From assembly GCA_963843565.1 (NCBI GenBank), contig CAWJKY010000003.1, positions 2,108,001 through 2,172,000 of the forward strand: DNA of 64,000 bases, read 5' to 3'. Positions 18,406-25,772 of the stretch are shown in pieces. The notes beneath the pieces are model-generated. The model was given only the letters and a program-made list of their open reading frames with translations, had not been told where the DNA came from and searched no databases. Numbering within the stretch: position 1 is the stretch's first letter; every line of letters starts with the position of its first letter. The DNA is from DASZQY01 sp963843565 (GTDB lineage Bacteria > Pseudomonadota > Alphaproteobacteria > Rhizobiales > Kaistiaceae). Both the position numbers and the translations under genes were made by a program.

Positions 18406-19074
18406 ATGGACAAAAGAGTCCCCCGCAAGAGCCTGGCGCGCCCGAAAAGCGATGGCCGGCGCGAGCAGATCATCAACGCCGCCCTGGAGGTCATCATCGC
18501 CGAAGGCGTCTACCATGCGACGACCCGCAAGATCGCGGAAGCGGCGGGCGTCAACGTGGCGACCCTGCACTACCATTTCCATGACAAGGAAGAGATCATC
18601 TTCAGCGCGATGGAGCTGCTCGCGTCCCGCTATCGCGAAACGTTGGCGAGGCGCTTTTCCGAGCCGCAGACGCTGCGCGACCGCATCGGCGATCTCTTGA
18701 AGTTCATTTTCAGCGAGATCGAACGATCGCGCGGCGAACAACTCGTGCTGCAGGAAATGACTCTCTATGTTCTGCGCTACCCTCACGCTGAACATCTCGC
18801 CGCCGAAAAAGAGCGGGAGATTCAGTCGCTCTATCTTGATTCGCTGAGCGCGGCGAGCGATCTGCCGCCGGGGCACGAAGCGGAGCTCGTTCGCCTTACC
18901 AACTTCATCTATGCGAGCTTCGTCGGCATCCTGAACCAGTGGCTCGCCTCGCGAGACGCCGCCCTGCTGCTGAGGACCACCGACGACCTCATCGAGGCGG
19001 CGCGGGCGCTTGCGGCCAAGCACATCACGGCAACGCGCCGGCCCGGCAAGAACGCATCGCGAAGCGCGCGATAG
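18406..19074 (+). CDS. TetR-family transcriptional regulator
   Basis: 222 residues. The N-terminal HTH (IAEAAGVNVATLHYHFHDKEEIIFSA, about residues 36-61) is of the classic TetR type, and the helical C-terminal domain would bind an inducer. The ATG at 18406 fits the usual short basic leader. It is divergent from the Liv-type importer and 59 bp upstream of an esterase, so both may be its targets. Confidence 0.9.
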   Translation: MDKRVPRKSLARPKSDGRREQIINAALEVIIAEGVYHATTRKIAEAAGVNVATLHYHFHDKEEIIFSAMELLASRYRETLARRFSEPQTLRDRIGDLLKFIFSEIERSRGEQLVLQEMTLYVLRYPHAEHLAAEKEREIQSLYLDSLSAASDLPPGHEAELVRLTNFIYASFVGILNQWLASRDAALLLRTTDDLIEAARALAAKHITATRRPGKNASRSAR

Positions 19075-19133
19075 CCCATCGTCTCCGGATCTTGAGCCGC
19101 TTCCCGCATGATTGAACGAGGAAACTCTCACGC

Positions 19134-19916
19134 ATGAAAGATACGGAACCATTCTCGTTCAGGGGCGACGAAACGGGCGTGCTGGTCCTGCACGGGTTCA
19201 GCGGCTCGACCCAGAGCGTCCGTTACCTCGGCGAGGAGCTTAATCGCCGCTTCGGCTTCACGGTAGAGGGGCCCTGCCTTCCGGGACACGGCACCTCACC
19301 CGACGATATGGAAACGACGGGCTACCGCGACTGGCTCGGGGAGGCCGAGCGCGCGCTGCACGAACTTTCGGCACGCTCGGCGCGCGTCTTCGTGACCGGG
19401 CTGTCGATGGGCGGCACGATTTCGCTCAATCTCGCCGCGCGTTTTCCCGATCTCGTTCGGGCGATCTCGCCGATCTCGGCTCCCGTCGGCCTGATGAACG
19501 ACGGCACCGCGTCGGTGCTCATGCTCAATCCACGACCGCGGCGCGTCTCCGGGATTGGCGCCGACATCAAGGCGCAAGGGGTCACCGAGGTCGCCTACGG
19601 CGAGATACCGGTCGCTTGCTTCGATCAGGTTACCGTTCTTGTGGCGATCACCCGTGACCTGCTCCACAAGGTCGCCTGTCCGACGCTGGTCATCCAGGCG
19701 CATGAGGACCACGTCGTGCCCGCAGCCAACGCGATGGAGATCGTCCGGACCATCAGCTCGGAAGACATCCGGGCGCTGTGGCTGAAGAATTCCTATCACG
19801 TGGCAACGCTCGATAACGACAAGGATCTCGTCGTCGAGCGCGTCGGCCGCTTCTTCGTCGAGATGGCAAGTGGCGGCGACGCGGGGCGTCTTCACAGGCG
19901 GCCGGAGACAGCGTGA
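19134..19916 (+). CDS. Alpha/beta hydrolase, Est30-type carboxylesterase/monoacylglycerol lipase
   Basis: 260 residues. HGFSGS forms the oxyanion region, GLSMGG (around residue 92) holds the nucleophilic Ser, HEDHVVP supplies the acid and NSYHVATLD the His. The short cap and overall length match small carboxylesterases such as Est30. There is no signal peptide, so it is cytoplasmic. AGGAAAC precedes the ATG. Located after the TetR gene and near the Liv-type importer, it may hydrolyse an imported or incoming ester; this is inference. Confidence 0.88.
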   Translation: MKDTEPFSFRGDETGVLVLHGFSGSTQSVRYLGEELNRRFGFTVEGPCLPGHGTSPDDMETTGYRDWLGEAERALHELSARSARVFVTGLSMGGTISLNLAARFPDLVRAISPISAPVGLMNDGTASVLMLNPRPRRVSGIGADIKAQGVTEVAYGEIPVACFDQVTVLVAITRDLLHKVACPTLVIQAHEDHVVPAANAMEIVRTISSEDIRALWLKNSYHVATLDNDKDLVVERVGRFFVEMASGGDAGRLHRRPETA

Positions 19917-20208
19917 GGGCAGCGACGGCGGGCAAGCGGCTCTGATCCTGCGCCAGACCTTGGCGCCCTCGGTCTGTTCGATTCAGATGCACGGAATCGC
20001 CTTCGTGCCCTTTGCCAGGATCGCGCCGCCCTCTGGCAACGCGAAGGCGTCAACCACGACCAGCACGCAGGGGCCGCAACCGGGCGTCAGTGACAAGGCC
20101 ACCTGACAACCATTCCTTAACGGCATTCGTTCACCAATCGTTGCAGCTCGCGCCTCAGCGCACATCTGCGAGTCTCATCGCAAGCGACCAGCGAAGGCTG
20201 CTTCGGTC

Positions 20209-21552
20209 ATGGTTCTTCAACGGTGTGAAGCACTCCGCGCCACCGCCACCAGGTTCCTGTCGGCGCGCGAAGGCAACGTCGCAATGATGTTCGCGATCGC
20301 CTTGGTGCCGCTGATCGTCGCGACCGGCGGCGTCGTGGACTACTCCCGTATCGCAATGACCCGGACGGAGCTGCAGGACGCGGCCGACGCGACGGCGACC
20401 ATGCTCTCAAAGAGCGCGCCGGGCATGACCGACACGCAGATGCAGCAGGCGGCCGAGGACTACTTCAACGCCAACTTCAACGCCTCCGACTCAAGCACGC
20501 CAGTGGTCACCGCGAGCTATTCGCCGTCGGGGCCGACGGTCAGCGTCACCGCCTCAACGACGGTCCAGACCTACTTCCTGCCGATCATCGGGCTTGGCGA
20601 CGTTCCGATCGATGAATCGTCGACCGTCGTTTGGGGTGGCGCGCACCTGCGCGTCGCGCTCGTGCTCGACAACACCGGGTCCATGAAGGACGACGGCAAG
20701 ATGACGGCGCTGAAGACAGCGTCGAAGAACCTTCTCGACAAGCTCAAGGCGGCCGCCTTTCAGGACGGCGACGTCTACGTCTCGATCATTCCGTTCTCGA
20801 AGGACGTCAACGCCGGCCCGACAAACTACACGCAGTCCTGGCTGCGTTGGGACCTGTGGGACGAGGTGAACGGCGCGTGCTCGTCGAGCGGCGGCTGGGG
20901 TTGGGGCTGGGGCTGGGGCAGCCCATCCTACTATCACGACAAGACGTCGTGCGAGCACGCCGGCTACAAGTGGACTGCGAACAGCCACACCAGCTGGAAC
21001 GGCTGTGTCACCGACCGCGACCAGAGCTACGACGTCGCCAACGACGCGCCCACGTCGACCTCGAGGAGCTTCCCCGCGGAGCAGTACTCCTATTGCCCGG
21101 TGGAACTCATGGGTCTGAGCTACGACTGGAACACACTGAGCGACAAGATCAGCTCCATGCAGCCCGACGGCAACACCAACCAGGCCATCGGTCTTCAGTG
21201 GGGGTGGCAGTCGCTGACCCAGTCGCCGTTCACGATCCCGGCCTACGACCCGCAGTATCAGTACAAGCTGATCATCATCCTGCTGACCGACGGCATGAAC
21301 ACTGAAGACCGCTGGTCCACCAACTCGAGCTATATCGATGGTCGCGAAGCGACGCTGTGCAACAACATCAAGGCGACCGGCGTCTCGATCTTCACCGTCC
21401 AGGTGAACACCGGACATGACCCGACCTCGCAGATGCTGAAGGATTGCGCCAGCAGCTCCGACCAGACGTTCCTGCTGACGTCGGCCGACCAGATCATCAC
21501 GACGTTCGATCAGATCGGAACGACGCTCTCGCAGCTGCGCATTTCGAAGTAG
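20209..21552 (+). CDS. TadG-like pilus-assembly protein with von Willebrand factor A domain
   Basis: 447 residues. The N-terminus EGNVAMMFAIALVPLIVATGG with VDYSRIAM is the TadE/TadG-like membrane anchor. A VWA domain follows with the MIDAS motif DNTGS near residue 157 and ILLTDGMN near residue 360. A Cys-containing insert holds a GWGWGWGWG run (around residues 229-237) encoded by four near-identical GGCTGG units. Such proteins are secreted or membrane-anchored surface factors linked to Flp/Tad pili. No other tad genes lie nearby, so this is an orphan. Its role here is unknown. Confidence 0.85.
   Translation: MVLQRCEALRATATRFLSAREGNVAMMFAIALVPLIVATGGVVDYSRIAMTRTELQDAADATATMLSKSAPGMTDTQMQQAAEDYFNANFNASDSSTPVVTASYSPSGPTVSVTASTTVQTYFLPIIGLGDVPIDESSTVVWGGAHLRVALVLDNTGSMKDDGKMTALKTASKNLLDKLKAAAFQDGDVYVSIIPFSKDVNAGPTNYTQSWLRWDLWDEVNGACSSSGGWGWGWGWGSPSYYHDKTSCEHAGYKWTANSHTSWNGCVTDRDQSYDVANDAPTSTSRSFPAEQYSYCPVELMGLSYDWNTLSDKISSMQPDGNTNQAIGLQWGWQSLTQSPFTIPAYDPQYQYKLIIILLTDGMNTEDRWSTNSSYIDGREATLCNNIKATGVSIFTVQVNTGHDPTSQMLKDCASSSDQTFLLTSADQIITTFDQIGTTLSQLRISK
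20893..20916 (+). repeat. Hexanucleotide tandem repeat in the TadG-like gene
   Basis: Four consecutive 6-base units (GGCTGG, with one GGTTGG variant) encode alternating Gly and Trp. Because the unit is two codons long, slippage would change the length of the Gly-Trp run without breaking the frame. Confidence 0.7.
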
Positions 21553-21600
21553 CCGCCGAGCTGTGCCGGCAACCGGGCGTGTGTTCGACCGGGCAGACCT

Positions 21601-21640
21601 GGCGGAGAGAGCCCCGGCTCCAACATTCTCTCGCAGGATG
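21601..21640. repeat. Dispersed repeat copy R1
   Basis: The segment beginning GGCGGAGAGAGCCCCGG and containing CCAACATTCT (21620-21629) resembles copies at 54152-54184 and 62365-62430. Its right part (CTCTCGCAGGAT...CGAA) also recurs at 62464-62482. It is non-coding, in the gap between the TadG-like gene and the ribitol-dehydrogenase-like gene. Confidence 0.5.
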
Positions 21641-21775
21641 TCGAACAGCCGGGATGTGCGGCTCCACGTGCAGCCTGCATCGGTGTCGCAGGCAAGGCCG
21701 TGGCATCCGGCGTTGCCCGCGCAAGCGCATCAGGCCTCCCTCGCGAGGCGGGCATAGCGACAAGACGATTGCTGC

Positions 21776-22504
21776 TCAAAGGTCCACGCTTTGCGGCAGT
21801 ATCACCAGATCGCGGATCGTGACGCCTCTTGGACGGGTGAGCATGAACAGCACCGCATCTGCGACCTCTTTCGGCTGCATCAGGCTTCCGTTCGCCAGCG
21901 CTTCCTGCATCTTCGCTTCCGGCCAGTCGTCGAGCAGTGCCGTGAGCACGGGACCGGGCGCAATGGCGCCCACGCGAATTCCATGTTTGGCAACCTGGCG
22001 TCTGACCGTGTGGACAAATGCCTGAACGGCGTGCTTCGAGGCGGTGTAGATCGGCTCCCAAACCACCGGGACCAGCCCGGCAATTGAACTCGTCATGATG
22101 ATGTCGCCGGTCTTTCTCTCAACCATGTGCGGCAGCACCGCATGAACAGATCGGAAAGCGGCGTTGACGTTGAGCTGAAGGACCCGATCCCAGGCGTCGG
22201 GGTCGCCGTCCAGAATCTCGCCGCCCACATAGGCGCCCGCGTTGGCGTGGAATATGTCGAGCGTACCCGCCGCCGCGAGAATTCCCGCCATCATTGCGGA
22301 CACGCTGTCCGGCTCGATCAGATCGACAACGAGTGGATAAGCGTCAGGCCCGAGCTCCGCGCACAGCGACCCCAATCGGTCGCCGGCGCGATCGATGAGC
22401 ACCACCCTGGCGCCTGCACCCAGCATCGTTTTCGCGCACGCGAGGCCAATGCCCGAGGCCGCCCCTGTGATGGCCGCCACCTTGTCCTGAAGCTCTCCGC
22501 TCAC
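21776..22504 (-). CDS. rbtD: Ribitol 2-dehydrogenase-like short-chain dehydrogenase
   Basis: 242 residues of the classical SDR family. TGAASGIG is the cofactor motif, FHANAGAY replaces the usual NNAG, and YTASK carries the catalytic Tyr and Lys, with SS of MTSSIAG as the Ser site. Several long stretches (LDIFHANAGAY, PVVWEPIYTASK, TALLDDWP, ending VILPQSVDL) match what I remember of Klebsiella ribitol 2-dehydrogenase almost word for word, so NAD-dependent oxidation of ribitol or a similar pentitol is likely. It is the last gene after the sugar importer permeases. Confidence 0.85.
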   Translation of the reverse strand: MSGELQDKVAAITGAASGIGLACAKTMLGAGARVVLIDRAGDRLGSLCAELGPDAYPLVVDLIEPDSVSAMMAGILAAAGTLDIFHANAGAYVGGEILDGDPDAWDRVLQLNVNAAFRSVHAVLPHMVERKTGDIIMTSSIAGLVPVVWEPIYTASKHAVQAFVHTVRRQVAKHGIRVGAIAPGPVLTALLDDWPEAKMQEALANGSLMQPKEVADAVLFMLTRPRGVTIRDLVILPQSVDL

Positions 22505-22550
22505 GCGACAAATCCTTCCCGTTTCCTCAGACGCGACCAGTCGACGGCGG

Positions 22551-23378
22551 TCACCCCTTCACCGCTCCCGCCGTCAAGCCGGCGACGAGTTGCCTGTTGA
22601 AGAACAGGAACACAACAAGCGGCGGAATGGTGATCAGCAGGATGTTCATGAACAGGAGATTGTATGAGGTGTCGAACAGCGACTGAAAGTTATAGAGCGT
22701 CAGTTGCACGGTCGCGTTCTTGGTGCCGGGCAGATAGTAGAGCGGATTGGTGAAATCGTTGAAAACTGTCACGGACTGCACGACGATCACCGTGACCACC
22801 ACCGGCCGGAGCAGCGGCAGCACGATAGTCAGAAACAGCCGGATCGGACCGGCGCCATCCATGATCGCCGCCTCGTCGATTTCGCGCGGGATCGACGCCA
22901 CGAACGCCCGGAACAGCAGGACGCAGAACGACAGGCCGTAGGCGACCTCGATCAGGATCAGCCCGTGCAGCGTCTTGAACAGGCCGAGGCCCTGAAGCAC
23001 CCAGATGGTCGGAACCACCGCCGGCGGAATGATGATCCCGGCCAGGATCAGCATGTTGGCGGCCGGCGTCCATCGGCTCGGCCGGCGCTGCAGGACGAAG
23101 CCGACCATGGCACCGAAGATGACCAGCAGCGTCACGCTGGCGACCGTCAGGACCGTCGAGTTGATGAAGGCGGTCACCAGCATGAAATTGCGGGCGCTGA
23201 TGACGTCGACGAGGTTGTCCCAGACGTGGAACGTCGAAGGAAGGGAGAAGCGGCGAAGCGCCGACTCCGGTTTGTCCTTCAGCGCCATCAGGACGATGAA
23301 GATGAATGGCACGATGAAGACGACGAACGAAACGACGATCGCGATGAGGCCGAGCCAGCTCCTCCGCAGGAAGATCAT
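22551..23378 (-). CDS. Carbohydrate ABC transporter permease (MalG type)
   Basis: 275 residues with six membrane segments and the EAA loop EIDEAAIMDGAGPIRLFLTIVLPLLRP. The ATG at 23378 overlaps the preceding permease stop (ATGA); the longer frame to 23810 is only the shadow of that gene. It belongs to the CUT1 family and pairs with the MalF-type permease upstream. No ATPase gene is present in this operon. Confidence 0.92.
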   Translation of the reverse strand: MIFLRRSWLGLIAIVVSFVVFIVPFIFIVLMALKDKPESALRRFSLPSTFHVWDNLVDVISARNFMLVTAFINSTVLTVASVTLLVIFGAMVGFVLQRRPSRWTPAANMLILAGIIIPPAVVPTIWVLQGLGLFKTLHGLILIEVAYGLSFCVLLFRAFVASIPREIDEAAIMDGAGPIRLFLTIVLPLLRPVVVTVIVVQSVTVFNDFTNPLYYLPGTKNATVQLTLYNFQSLFDTSYNLLFMNILLITIPPLVVFLFFNRQLVAGLTAGAVKG

Positions 23379-24289
23379 GTGCTGACCTCCTTGCGGTTCA
23401 GGTAGGCATAGAGGGGAATGCCGATCGCCGCGATCAGGATCGTCTGGACGACGTTGCCGGCGGCCGAGAGACCGTAAAAGCCCGCCTGGTACTGCTTGTA
23501 GACGATCGATGAGATGACGTCCGAACTGAAACCCGGGCCGCCTTGCGTCATGGTCAGGATCAGTTCGAACGTGCGCAGGCCGCCCAGCAGGCTCAGGATG
23601 ATCACCGTGACCGTAGCCGGCTGCACCAGCGGCAGGGTGACGTGCCAGAACTCCTGGATGCCGGTCGCCCCGTCGATCGTGGCGGCTTCGTAATAATCGC
23701 GCGGGATGGAAACGATGCCCGCCATGTAGATAACCGTCGCGATGCCGACGCCCTTCCACACGTCCACCAGCGCCACCGAGTAGAGCGCCAGATGCGGGTC
23801 CACCAGCCACCCCGGACCGCGAATTCCGAGCAGCCCCAGCGCTTCGTTGATCGCGCCGTGTGTCGGGTGCATCAGGACCGAGAAGGTAATGCCGACGCCG
23901 ACGGTCGACACCAGCACCGGAAAGAACACCACCGAGCGCAGGTATCCGCGGGCGATGATCTGGCTGGTCAGCAGCACGCCCAGCAACAAGCCGAGCACGA
24001 CCTTCAGGCCGGACGTTATGACCGCGTAGACAAGCGTGTTGATCAGACCCTGGATAAGGAACGGCTCGCGGAAGAACTGGGCGAAGTTGTCCAGGCCGAT
24101 GAAGGTCGCGTCGAACAGCGTCCAGCGCGTCAGCGAGAAGAACAGCGACGCGATGGTCGGAAACAGAAACAGCGCCCCGAAGATGATGGCGGCGGGCAGA
24201 TAGAACCAGGTCGGATACGGAGATCGCATCCGCTGCTTGCGGCCTCGCACGTTGGTTTGAGCAATTGAGCCTGTTGCTGCCACGTCCAT
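23375..24289 (-). CDS. Carbohydrate ABC transporter permease (MalF/UgpA type)
   Basis: About 304 residues from the ATG at 24289 (the frame is open to 24370; an ATG at residue 48 of that frame is another option). It has six membrane segments and the EAA loop DYYEAATIDGATGIQEFWHVTLPLVQP. With the MalG-type partner it forms the CUT1 channel for the rhamnoside-associated importer. A perfect 10-bp hairpin separates it from the binding-protein gene upstream. Confidence 0.88.
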   Translation of the reverse strand: MDVAATGSIAQTNVRGRKQRMRSPYPTWFYLPAAIIFGALFLFPTIASLFFSLTRWTLFDATFIGLDNFAQFFREPFLIQGLINTLVYAVITSGLKVVLGLLLGVLLTSQIIARGYLRSVVFFPVLVSTVGVGITFSVLMHPTHGAINEALGLLGIRGPGWLVDPHLALYSVALVDVWKGVGIATVIYMAGIVSIPRDYYEAATIDGATGIQEFWHVTLPLVQPATVTVIILSLLGGLRTFELILTMTQGGPGFSSDVISSIVYKQYQAGFYGLSAAGNVVQTILIAAIGIPLYAYLNRKEVST

Positions 24290-24335
24290 CTTACGCGGGA
24301 AATTCCATGTCGGCGCCTTTCCAAGAAAATTGATT

Positions 24336-24367
24336 GACCCGGCCCACCAGGAGGGGAGGGCCGGGTC
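24336..24367. other. Perfect 10-bp intercistronic hairpin after a sugar-binding protein
   Basis: GACCCGGCCC (24336-24345) pairs exactly with GGGCCGGGTC (24358-24367) around a 12-base loop, between the binding-protein stop and the MalF-type permease start. It has no T-tract, so a message-stabilising or partial-termination role is likeliest. Confidence 0.6.
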
Positions 24368-24385
24368 CACCGCGCTTGGCTCAGC

Positions 24386-25684
24386 CTACCAGCCGGGCAG
24401 TCCGAGCTGTTGCGCCTGCTTCTTGACGTCCTCGTCGTAGAGTGCCGCCCCTTCGGTCGCACTGACAATCCCCGACCCGACTTCGACGGTGATCTGCGGC
24501 ATCAGCGGCCCCTTCACCGGCGAGAGGAATTCCAGCGCCGGCGCCGTGCGGCCTTCGGTCTGGAAATACGGCAGGAGATCGGCGACTCCGGGGGGGACCG
24601 TGGGGGGCAAGGTACAGCCCTTGATCACATACGGGCCGGTGGGCGTGTTCGCGCCGGTCTGCGCCTCGCAACCCGCGACACTGGCGACGAAGTTGACGAA
24701 CTTCTTCGCCTCGGCGACGTGCTCGGTGGTCTTGGGAATGTAGAGTCCCGCCGGCATCCACACGGTCAGGCCGTTCTTTGCGGCATCGTCGCCCGGCAGA
24801 GCGAAGAAGCCGACGTCGTCGAGATTGTCCGGGTATGTCGTGGCGACGGTGCCGATGGCGAACGAAAGCATCGGATACTGGGCGCCCTCGCCCGTCGCGA
24901 CCATGCGAATGCCGTCGGCAAGTTCGGCGGACGCATAGTCGGAGTTCAGGAAGCCCGCCTTGAAGACATCTTCCTGACGCTGGAAGCCTTTCAGCGCAGC
25001 CGGATCGGTCGCGTACTTCGCCTTGTTGGCCGTGTAGTCGTTGGCGAAGTTCGGCTCCGCGGTGATGACGTTGTAGAAGTCAGCCAGCACGAAAAGCTGC
25101 GCGGTCCAGCTCGTGCCGAAGGTCTGGATGACGGGCGGGATGCCGGCATCCTTGATCTTCTGGTTGTTGGCCATGAACTCGGCCCACGACTTCGGCACGC
25201 TCAGCCCGAGCTTGGCGAAGATCTTCTTGTTGTAGAGCACGCCGCCACCCATGGCGGTGCCGCCCGGGGCGCCGTAGATGTGGCCGTTGGCGGTGACCGT
25301 GGACTTGAACGACTCCAGGACGTTCGCCTGGAACGGTTCATCGGTCATGTCGACCAGCGTCTTCTCCGGATTCAGCGCTTGGAAGAGCGAGCCGGTGTTG
25401 TAGAGGAAGATGTCGTCCATCTCCCCGGTCGCCAGGCGCGTCTTGACCAGATTGTCTCCGGTCGCATCGTTGGCCCGGGTTTCGATCTCGATCTTGATGC
25501 CCGGATTTGCCGCCTCGAATTCCTTGATGAGCGACTGGGCCGCGGCAACCGCGGTCGGCTCGTTGTTGATGAAGTAGGTCAGCGTGACCGGGTCCTGCGC
25601 CAGGGCGCTGCCGGCGAGCGCGAGGCTCATCGGAATTGCGGCGGATACGGCAAGAACGGCTTGCCGCAACGTTGGCTTGAACAT
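24386..25684 (-). CDS. Carbohydrate ABC transporter substrate-binding protein
   Basis: 432 residues with a Sec signal peptide ending near SALAQ. The family-1 extracellular binding fold begins VTLTYFINNEPTAVAAAQSLIKEFEAANPGIKIEIE. GGGAGAG precedes the ATG at 25684. It follows the rhamnosidase gene by 88 bp on the same strand and should deliver a saccharide to the MalFG-type permeases. The neighbouring GH78 enzyme suggests a rhamnose-containing glycoside. Confidence 0.92.
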   Translation of the reverse strand: MFKPTLRQAVLAVSAAIPMSLALAGSALAQDPVTLTYFINNEPTAVAAAQSLIKEFEAANPGIKIEIETRANDATGDNLVKTRLATGEMDDIFLYNTGSLFQALNPEKTLVDMTDEPFQANVLESFKSTVTANGHIYGAPGGTAMGGGVLYNKKIFAKLGLSVPKSWAEFMANNQKIKDAGIPPVIQTFGTSWTAQLFVLADFYNVITAEPNFANDYTANKAKYATDPAALKGFQRQEDVFKAGFLNSDYASAELADGIRMVATGEGAQYPMLSFAIGTVATTYPDNLDDVGFFALPGDDAAKNGLTVWMPAGLYIPKTTEHVAEAKKFVNFVASVAGCEAQTGANTPTGPYVIKGCTLPPTVPPGVADLLPYFQTEGRTAPALEFLSPVKGPLMPQITVEVGSGIVSATEGAALYDEDVKKQAQQLGLPGW

Positions 25685-25772
25685 TGGTTTCTCTCCCTTA
25701 CTCGCCGCGAGTTCGCGCGGGCGTCTTCTGCACAGCTCGGCTTCTTCGGGGCGCTGTTCCATTGCCCCGTGA

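Noticed and set aside
22551..23810. Single 419-residue permease
   Set aside because: The upstream third is the MalF-type gene in another frame; the MalG-type protein starts at the ATGA overlap at 23378.
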